Assembly (NCBI RefSeq): GCF_902506555.1
Contig: NZ_LR732707.1
Location: 1,579,138-1,643,137 of the forward strand
Source: Sphingorhabdus sp. 109
GTDB taxonomy: Bacteria; Pseudomonadota; Alphaproteobacteria; Sphingomonadales; Sphingomonadaceae
Length of the DNA: 64,000 nucleotides
Direction of reading: 5' to 3'
Below, one piece after another: positions 58,263 through 64,000 of the stretch; positions within the stretch are counted from its first letter, which is position 1; every line of letters starts with the position of its first letter. The translations under genes and the position numbers were made by a program. A model generated the notes under the pieces. That model did not search any database. It saw only the letters and a list, made by a program, of their open reading frames with translations, and was not told where the DNA came from.

Positions 58263-58290
58263 AAGAGCGGCGGGCAACTGCCGCTCTTTT
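58263..58290 (+). terminator. Intrinsic terminator of the cpa/tad operon
   Basis: AAGAGCGGC and GCCGCTCTT form a perfect nine-base-pair stem with an eight-base loop, ending in TTTT. It is 25 bases past the tadC stop and ends where the converging marR gene begins. Confidence 0.85.
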
Positions 58291-58733
58291 CATTCCGCCG
58301 CGATCGTGTCCGCCGATTTCTTGATCCTGGCCAGCATCGCCGACAGCTCGGCTTTTTCCTCGACGCTCAGAACAGACATGATTTTCCGGTCCATTGCCTG
58401 GGCGGCCGGCAGAATCTTGCCATATAGATCGCGGCCGGTGCTGCTCAGCAGCAGATGATGCGAACGGCCATCCGCCGTGTTCGGGCTGCGATCGAGCAAG
58501 GCCCGGTCGACCAGATTCTTTACCGCACGGTTGACGGTCACCTTGTCCATCAAGGTCGCTTCGACCAGATGCCGCTGGGTCGAGGCACCGCGTGTCCCCA
58601 AGACCGACATCACCCGCCATTCCGGAATCTTGAGGCCAAAAAGGCTCTTATACTCGCCAGCGATGACGTCACTGACGGCGTTGGACGTCGTCGAGAGCTG
58701 GTAGGGCAAATAGTCATCAAGCTTGAAGGTCAT
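58290..58733 (-). CDS. MarR-family transcriptional regulator
   Basis: This 147-residue winged-helix repressor-type protein has the recognition region ATLMDKVTVNRAVKNLVDRALL and the wing NTADGRSHHLLLSS. MarR proteins usually respond to small aromatic ligands. It is nine bases after the TonB receptor stop, in the same direction, so it is probably the third gene of maiA-TonB receptor-marR and may control that group. That is inference. Confidence 0.9.
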   Translation of the reverse strand: MTFKLDDYLPYQLSTTSNAVSDVIAGEYKSLFGLKIPEWRVMSVLGTRGASTQRHLVEATLMDKVTVNRAVKNLVDRALLDRSPNTADGRSHHLLLSSTGRDLYGKILPAAQAMDRKIMSVLSVEEKAELSAMLARIKKSADTIAAE

Positions 58734-58742
58734 AAATAATAT

Positions 58743-60857
58743 TTATTCAATTCTGGCGCGAAGTCCAACCCAAAATGTCCGAGGGAACGCGCGTTCGATT
58801 ATTCCATTGCTACTGACAGCAGCCTCTACCCGGGCATCGAGAAGATTTTCAATCCTGGTTTCGACCAGCAGGCGATCAGTCACGGCCAGCGCCATCCGTC
58901 CGTCGATGGTCAAGGCATCAGCAAGACTGAGAATATTGACATCATCCTCAAATTGCTGGCCGACATAGCGGGCCGAAAGACTGATACCGGTGCCGGCTTC
59001 ATTTTCCCAGACTATGGAGCCTGTGACATTGTGCCGGGGCACCTGGGCCGGGCGGAAACCGTCGACCGCAGCCGCATCGCCGGAACCGTCCACCTCTGCG
59101 TCGACAAAGGAATAGGCAGCGCGGACGGCCAGGCCCTCAACCAGATCGCCAAGATCAAACGCGACATCAATCTCCACGCCCCTTGATGTGATCGCATCCA
59201 GATTCTGGCGCTGGCTGTACGTTCCGTCTGCCGCCACGAAGCCGACACCGGGAAAAACACCCGGTCCATTGGCCAGCGTGATATTGGCAACGGCATTGTC
59301 CAGCTGGTTGTAGAAAGCCGTAATCCCCAGTTTGGCAATACCGCTCGTCCAGTCCATTCCGATCTCGGCACCCTTCATCCGCTCCGGTTCGAGCAGCTCG
59401 TTGGCGGCGGTCGCATCGGACCCGACGCGGAACGGGCGGAACAGTTCGTTCAGGGTCGGTAGCCGCCAGCCGAGATAGGCAGCACCGCGGAACGTGAGCT
59501 GGTCATTTATGTCATAGGCAAAGCCGCCACGACCGGTGAACTCGGTGTCGCTGCGATTGGCGAACTGCTCGTCCGTCCGCACCGCGCCAGGAAAGGGATC
59601 AATCAGCTCAATCTCTTTGCGGAAACCGTCATCGATCGACCAGAAGTCGACCCGGCCGCCACCGGTCAGAAGCAGTGCTTCGCCAGCCTGCAGGCTGGCT
59701 TCGACGAAAGCGCCATAGGTGGCTGTGCTACCCCCGGCCGTGCGGCTGCGGCGCGGTGTATCATTGTTGGCGAAGAAGAAATTCTCTTTGGTGGTTCCCT
59801 CGGTCCGCCGCCAGTCGCCACCGATGCGCAGCTCGACATTGTCACCCACGGGCGACCGCACTTCGAAGCGCGCACCCAGTCCGGTCGAGGGCACACTGAA
59901 CTGTTCAAATACGCGACTGACCGAATTGCGATCATCCGCAACGCCGCCAAAGCTGACATCGAAATTGCGGATCTGGACATAGGCAAGCGCCGACCATTGC
60001 CAGTCGGAATTGCGGTCGATCAGCCGGATGCTGGCGTCGGCGCCGTCATTATGATTTTCGCTGAAGGCAAAACCGCGTTCCCGGTCGTCGGTGAAGGCGC
60101 GGACATTGGTCTGCAGTTCGACATTGTCGGACAGAGACGCGACAAAGCGGACAGCAAGACCGGCCTGCTCATATTCCGCCGGGCGATCCACCGAACCGCG
60201 CTGGCTTTCGATGATCGGGATGAAACCGTCGCCACGCGCATAATTGGCAGAGATCGTCAACTGCCCCTGCCCCAGTTCGCGCCCGAACAGCAGATCCGCA
60301 TCGACGCTGTTGCGGCTGCCGTAGGCCGCGCCCAGTTCGATCCGGTCCCCGACCGTGTCGCTGAACAATTCTATCGTGCCGGAAATCGCGCCCTGTCCGT
60401 CGGTCACGCTGCCGCCACCGCGGGTAATCCGGGCGCTGCCAAGCGCGAGAGCATCATAGCCGGGCCAGGCCACCCAGCCGCCGAAGGGATCCGCCTGTGG
60501 AACGCCGTCGAGGATCAGCAAGGCGCGGGACGAAGCATTGCCGCCCAGCCCGCGCAGCGTAACACCCTGGCTGGTCGGATTGGCCGAACGCGCGTCGGAG
60601 CGGCGAAATTGTTGCAGCCCGGGTATATCGCGCAGACTGTTTTCTACCGTACGGGACGGATCAATGTCAGTTTCGATGGTGCTGTAGACTCCCTCGCCGA
60701 GGGTTACCGGCAAACCGGTGACGACAATTTCGGTCCGGCGCATATCGGCGATGACGACCTGGTTTTCGTCATCGCCATCTGCCTCCTGCCCCCAGGCAGG
60801 AACACTCGCCAAGCATAATGGTGCCAGCAGCGGCAACGCAGATATATATTTTTTCAT
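58743..60857 (-). CDS. TonB-dependent receptor, unknown ligand
   Basis: This 704-residue outer-membrane receptor has a signal peptide (ISALPLLAPLCLASVPAWG), a TonB-box-like RRTEIVVTG, a plug domain with VTLRGLGGNASSRALLILDG and a beta-barrel ending FWVGLRARIE. It overlaps the maiA stop by one base (TAATG). Being next to an aromatic-degradation enzyme suggests an organic ligand, but this is weak. Confidence 0.92.
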   Translation of the reverse strand: MKKYISALPLLAPLCLASVPAWGQEADGDDENQVVIADMRRTEIVVTGLPVTLGEGVYSTIETDIDPSRTVENSLRDIPGLQQFRRSDARSANPTSQGVTLRGLGGNASSRALLILDGVPQADPFGGWVAWPGYDALALGSARITRGGGSVTDGQGAISGTIELFSDTVGDRIELGAAYGSRNSVDADLLFGRELGQGQLTISANYARGDGFIPIIESQRGSVDRPAEYEQAGLAVRFVASLSDNVELQTNVRAFTDDRERGFAFSENHNDGADASIRLIDRNSDWQWSALAYVQIRNFDVSFGGVADDRNSVSRVFEQFSVPSTGLGARFEVRSPVGDNVELRIGGDWRRTEGTTKENFFFANNDTPRRSRTAGGSTATYGAFVEASLQAGEALLLTGGGRVDFWSIDDGFRKEIELIDPFPGAVRTDEQFANRSDTEFTGRGGFAYDINDQLTFRGAAYLGWRLPTLNELFRPFRVGSDATAANELLEPERMKGAEIGMDWTSGIAKLGITAFYNQLDNAVANITLANGPGVFPGVGFVAADGTYSQRQNLDAITSRGVEIDVAFDLGDLVEGLAVRAAYSFVDAEVDGSGDAAAVDGFRPAQVPRHNVTGSIVWENEAGTGISLSARYVGQQFEDDVNILSLADALTIDGRMALAVTDRLLVETRIENLLDARVEAAVSSNGIIERAFPRTFWVGLRARIE

Positions 60858-61489
60858 TATGCTGGCTTCACTGCTTCGGGAGCGGCTTTCCGAAAAGCCT
60901 CGAGCTGGTTGCACGCCGACTCTATCCGCTCCAGTTTGGGGAAATCCTGCAGGTCCAGATCGAACCGCCGGGCATTGTACATTTGCGGTACCAGGCAGAC
61001 GTCGGCGAGATTGGGTTTGTCGCCACCGAACAGACCGGTTTCCGGCGCCATGGTTTCCAGCGCGACAAAACCTTCGGCAATCCAGTGGCGATACCAGTTG
61101 TCGATCACTTCCTGATCCTGCCCCAGTTCCTTCTTGAGATATTTCAGTATCCGGAGATTGTTCACCGGATGGATATCGGCGGCGATGACCAGAGCCTGCG
61201 CCAGCGTTGTCGCCCGTTCGGCGGGATCGCTGGAGACCATCGGCGGGTCGTCATATTTCGCATCAAGATAGTCGATGATCGCAAGCGACTGGGTCAGGTC
61301 ATGCCCGTCGATGCTCAGCATCGGCACCAGCCCCTGCGGATTGCGTGCAACATAGGCCGGCGCTTTCTGCTCACCATCGAGCAGGCTGGTGCTGGTCGCG
61401 GTATAGGCGACGCCTTTCAGGTTGAGCACGATGCGCACCCGGTAGCTCGCCGAACTGCGCCAATAGTCGTAGAGAATGATATCCGTCAT
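60857..61489 (-). CDS. maiA: Maleylacetoacetate isomerase (zeta-class GST)
   Basis: MaiA isomerises maleylacetoacetate to fumarylacetoacetate in tyrosine/homogentisate breakdown, using glutathione. The 210 residues include SSASYRVRI (catalytic Ser at residues 12-14), NPQGLVPML, and DYLDAKYDDPPM, typical of zeta-GSTs. hmgA and fahA are not in this window, so the exact substrate is inferred. Confidence 0.88.
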   Translation of the reverse strand: MTDIILYDYWRSSASYRVRIVLNLKGVAYTATSTSLLDGEQKAPAYVARNPQGLVPMLSIDGHDLTQSLAIIDYLDAKYDDPPMVSSDPAERATTLAQALVIAADIHPVNNLRILKYLKKELGQDQEVIDNWYRHWIAEGFVALETMAPETGLFGGDKPNLADVCLVPQMYNARRFDLDLQDFPKLERIESACNQLEAFRKAAPEAVKPA

Positions 61490-61536
61490 GGGTCGGCTTT
61501 GCAGAACGGACCGGACAATTGCAAGCTCGGCGGCAA

Positions 61537-62535
61537 TCAGCCGATCGAACCGCCCTCGATCGCAATTTCGCCGCGTGGATCAAGCGACACCATACGCCCT
61601 GTCCGCTTCGCCAGTTCTTCCAGCAGCGGTGCCGTCAGCTTGTTCGCCACGGCGGGATGCGCCGCCAGTCGAAGCCCCCCGGTTCCGCGATCACGCTCGG
61701 CCTGGCGCAGCAATTTCAGCGTCGCATTAACCACGCGGTTTTCCTGCATGATCTCCGGCACCGACGGTCGCACCTTGCGGCTGACGACCTGCATAAAACC
61801 GAAGCCGTTTATCGCGGTGCGCTCGCATTTCATGGTCATATGAGCATCAAAAACAGCCATGACCGCAACACGATCAGCCTTTGCCTCCAGGGTCGGGAAA
61901 TCCACCCCGATATTGCCGGCAATGTCGCAGCGTATCAGCGCGAGTGCAATTTCCTTGGCCGCCCGTTTTGCCAGTTCCAATGGCGCCAGCGGTCCGTCGA
62001 CATCAATCAAGGTCATGGCGGGGGTCAGGGAGATCAGCAGGCTCCCGCCCTCGAAATCTATCCGTCCGCTTTCGGCCTGCTCAATGGCTTCGTGCCAGCC
62101 GTGCCTGGCCAGGACATCTTCTTCATGGGCATGAACCTGTTTGACGGGAATTCCGGTTGCTTTGATCTCGGCCAGCAGATCCGGTCCATCACCCAGAGGG
62201 CTGTCCGGTTCCGCCGGGCGCGCCTTGGCCCGCTTCGTCTGCCCGCCGCGCTCTGTCATCGCTGCCCGGATAATCTCGACACGAACCGTCGCCCCTTCGG
62301 TCAGGCCTTTGGGCAGAGGCTGCAGCAAGGCTTCCTGCCCGTCTGCCAAGGTCACAATCCCGGATTTTCCGGCAACCCATTGCTGTGAGAATTTTGCGTC
62401 GACCACCGCGCCGGCCTTGGCGCTTGTGCCTGCCCGTTCGACCCGTATCTGTGCCAGATCACCATTGTCGAGCCGCAACGCCCGGTTTTCACCGATCCCG
62501 GCTTCGTAAAGCCAGCCGTGGGCGAAATCAGCCAA
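61537..62535 (-). CDS. RNase E/G-like protein, shortened
   Basis: This 332-residue protein resembles the catalytic region of RNase E/G. The two metal aspartates are kept (TLIDVDGPLAPLELA and GVDFPTLEAK, matching D303 and D346 of RNase E), but the S1-domain part is short and the zinc-link motif CPxCxGxG is absent. The start is a TTG at 62535, overlapping the maf stop by eight bases; no better start was seen. Activity may differ from full-length RNase G. Confidence 0.8.
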   Translation of the reverse strand: MADFAHGWLYEAGIGENRALRLDNGDLAQIRVERAGTSAKAGAVVDAKFSQQWVAGKSGIVTLADGQEALLQPLPKGLTEGATVRVEIIRAAMTERGGQTKRAKARPAEPDSPLGDGPDLLAEIKATGIPVKQVHAHEEDVLARHGWHEAIEQAESGRIDFEGGSLLISLTPAMTLIDVDGPLAPLELAKRAAKEIALALIRCDIAGNIGVDFPTLEAKADRVAVMAVFDAHMTMKCERTAINGFGFMQVVSRKVRPSVPEIMQENRVVNATLKLLRQAERDRGTGGLRLAAHPAVANKLTAPLLEELAKRTGRMVSLDPRGEIAIEGGSIG

Positions 62536-63097
62536 GAGGATAGCCCGCGCTGATCAGCAGATTGCGGGTTTCGTACAAAGGCAGGCCCATGATGCCGCTA
62601 TAGCTGCCCGACATCCAGGTGACGAAGGCTTCCGCCGTACCCTGTATCGCATAGCCGCCCGCCTTGCCCTGCCCTTCGCCACTGGCGATATAGGCTTCGA
62701 TCTCGCTCGCCTCGAAGCGCTTGAACTTGACAATGCTGTCGGACAATTTGGTCCGCGCGGTGCCGTCGGCCGCGATCACGCAGACCGCCGACATCACATG
62801 ATGCCGTCGCCCGCTGACCAGTTCCAGAAATTTGCGCTGTTCCGCCGCATGAGCGGCCTGGCCCAATATCCGGCGGCCCACCGCGACTGTGGTATCACCG
62901 GCGAGCAGAATTTCATCCCCGCTCCGTTCAACGGCAGCAGCCTTTTCCTGCGCCATCCGCATGACATAATCGCGTGGTAGCTCGCCCTTGCACGGCGTCT
63001 CGTCAATATCGGGAGAGATGATCCGGTCCGGCGTGGCGCCCAGACGACCCAGCAATTCCAGACGGCGGGGGCTGGAGGAGGCGAGGACCAGTTTCAT
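62528..63097 (-). CDS. maf: Maf-like nucleotide pyrophosphatase
   Basis: Maf proteins hydrolyse nucleoside triphosphates such as dTTP, UTP or modified nucleotides. The 189 residues include SSSPRRLELL, DIDETP and LAGDTTVAVG, the family catalytic motifs, and GKAGGYAIQG. The ATG at 63097 begins MKLVLASSSPR. It overlaps the RNase E/G-like gene by eight bases. Confidence 0.94.
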   Translation of the reverse strand: MKLVLASSSPRRLELLGRLGATPDRIISPDIDETPCKGELPRDYVMRMAQEKAAAVERSGDEILLAGDTTVAVGRRILGQAAHAAEQRKFLELVSGRRHHVMSAVCVIAADGTARTKLSDSIVKFKRFEASEIEAYIASGEGQGKAGGYAIQGTAEAFVTWMSGSYSGIMGLPLYETRNLLISAGYPLG

Positions 63098-63108
63098 AGG
63101 TTCACTTT

Positions 63109-63201
63109 CGTCATGCCGAACCCGGTTCAGCATCCAGAGCGTCAAATCGCAAGCGCAGTTTCAAGACAAGCCGGGATCCCGGAGCAGATCCGGGATGACG
63201 A
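63109..63201. repeat. Dispersed palindromic element, family C, copy 2
   Basis: CGTCATGCCGAACCCGGTTC at the left and GGATGACGA at the right, with CGGGATCCCGG and a second GATCCGGG between. It is related to the element at 36023-36116 and fills the gap between infA and maf. Confidence 0.6.
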
Positions 63202-63212
63202 GCCGTGGCTCA

Positions 63213-63431
63213 TCATTTGAAACGATAGGTGATACGCCCCTTGGTCAGATCATAAGGAGTGAGCTCGACCAGCACTTCGTCGCCAACCAGCACACGAATA
63301 CGATTCTTGCGCATCTTGCCGGCGGTGTGGCCCAAAATTTCGTGGCCGTTTTCCAGTTCGACCCGGAACATGGCGTTGGGGAGCAGTTCGCGAACCATTC
63401 CCTTCATTTCTAGCAGTTCTTCTTTTGCCAT
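63213..63431 (-). CDS. infA: Translation initiation factor IF-1
   Basis: IF-1 blocks the A site of the 30S subunit during initiation. The 72 residues form a single S1/OB fold: [39 protein letters not shown] and KGRITYRFK. The ATG at 63431 gives the universal IF-1 length; the longer in-frame reading upstream is not coding. Confidence 0.98.
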   Translation of the reverse strand: MAKEELLEMKGMVRELLPNAMFRVELENGHEILGHTAGKMRKNRIRVLVGDEVLVELTPYDLTKGRITYRFK

Positions 63432-63662
63432 ATGGCGCTTTATATTCCCTGATGTTGCGGTAGAGCCGCGTGTTGCAGTGCGCCATAACGGCAAAAGTAG
63501 AAAAAGGGAAGGATTAGCTGCATCGGGCAACCGGATATTGATTGTCGCATCGTGATGCGTCGACTGCGACAATTTAATACAAAGAAATTATACCATTAGC
63601 CGCAGCCTCATGGCAATTCGCACATATTCTTTCCACCTTCTGCAAGAGCCGAGAGCCACAAA

Positions 63663-64000
63663 ATGATCCCCTCCCCCAAATCCTTTCTCACCGCATCGCC
63701 GCTTGTTCTGGCCAGCCTGTTGCTGCCCAACCCCGCCAGTGCGCAAATCTCCGACACAGATTCGGAATATGCCGACGACGAGATTGTCGTCACCGCCGAG
63801 CGCCCGCGCGGCGCCGTCGTAACCGAGATCCCGCCGGTCGTCGAACTGAGCGAAGAGGATATCGCGAGCTATGGCGCCGCATCGGTAGAAGAACTGCTCG
63901 ACGCGATTTCCTCGCAGACCACCTCCAGCCGCGGCCGCAGCACCGGCCGCCCGATCATGCTGATCAACGGCCAGCGTACGTCCAGCTTCCGCGAAATCCG
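63663..64000 (+). CDS. TonB-dependent receptor, 5' part only (runs off the window)
   Basis: Only the first 112 residues are present. They show a signal peptide (LTASPLVLASLLLPNPASA), a TonB-box-like DDEIVVTAERP and the start of the plug domain (EELLDAISSQTTSSRGRSTGR and PIMLINGQRTSSF). The frame is open to the window end. Substrate unknown. It is divergent from infA; no clear Shine-Dalgarno is visible. Confidence 0.85.
   Translation, partial: MIPSPKSFLTASPLVLASLLLPNPASAQISDTDSEYADDEIVVTAERPRGAVVTEIPPVVELSEEDIASYGAASVEELLDAISSQTTSSRGRSTGRPIMLINGQRTSSFREI

Noticed and set aside
61499-61524. Possible MarR operator before maiA (TTGCA ... TGCAA)
   Set aside because: Only the outer five bases are symmetric and the core is not palindromic, so it is not above chance.
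1-64000. tRNA, rRNA, CRISPR arrays, insertion sequences, prophage and plasmid genes
   Set aside because: I looked for them by eye on both strands and saw none. A dedicated tRNA or repeat search could still find a short one that I missed.

Overview
The window looks like chromosomal DNA of a Sphingomonadales alphaproteobacterium (Sphingorhabdus/Parasphingorhabdus/Sphingopyxis type). This rests on the moderately high GC, a complete alphaproteobacterial dcw (division and cell wall) cluster, the argS-SPOR-nagZ-scpAB-tatABC block, several TonB-dependent receptors, a Cpa/Tad pilus block, and dispersed palindromic intergenic elements of the kind common in this order. The genus is an inference; no rRNA was seen. 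No tRNA, CRISPR array, transposase, phage gene or plasmid replication gene was recognised, so this is core genome rather than an island.

Layout. Every recognised gene from 344 to 31996 is on the minus strand. Reading in the direction of transcription: (i) 31996-29845, cysK with two envelope genes, ending at a likely intrinsic terminator; (ii) 29573-11027, the complete dcw cluster mraZ-rsmH-ftsL-ftsI-murE-murF-mraY-murD-ftsW-murG-murC-murB-ddl-ftsQ-ftsA-ftsZ, followed by a TPR/SPOR protein, dgt and an NAD(P)-binding protein; (iii) 7020-344, a tandem glycine riboswitch that leads gcvT-gcvH-gcvPA-gcvPB, then a BASS transporter and a DUF938 methyltransferase. From 32176 to 38803 are a dienoyl-CoA-isomerase-like crotonase, an AEC transporter, a GST, purT, and a ZnuD-like TonB receptor with a candidate Zur box in front and an entericidin-like mini-lipoprotein behind. 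From 45456 down to 38902 runs argS-SPOR-nagZ-scpA-scpB-tatA-tatB-tatC. From 46349 to 48725 runs ispH-thrB-rnhA on the plus strand. From 51169 to 58238 is a cpaA-cpaB-cpaC-cpaD-cpaE-tadB-tadC block that lacks the CpaF/TadA ATPase gene and any Flp pilin gene, closed by an intrinsic terminator. The right end carries marR, a TonB receptor and maiA, then an RNase E/G-like gene, maf and infA, and the first 338 bases of another TonB receptor.

How the genes work together. The dcw block makes lipid II from UDP-MurNAc (murB-G, mraY, ddl) and assembles the divisome (FtsZ, A, Q, W, I and L). Twelve of its 15 junctions are 4-base start/stop overlaps, so translation is probably coupled. NagZ recycles wall fragments and the two SPOR proteins may bind septal glycan. 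The glycine cleavage genes are switched by glycine through their leader RNA.

The points most worth a second look are the Tad block without its motor ATPase, an enlarged P3b arm in the second glycine aptamer, a 10-bp-phased GGG array in front of mraZ that looks like an MraZ operator, a perfect 15-bp inverted repeat inside tatB, and the zinc-receptor/entericidin pair. I did not find a clearly new multi-gene system.
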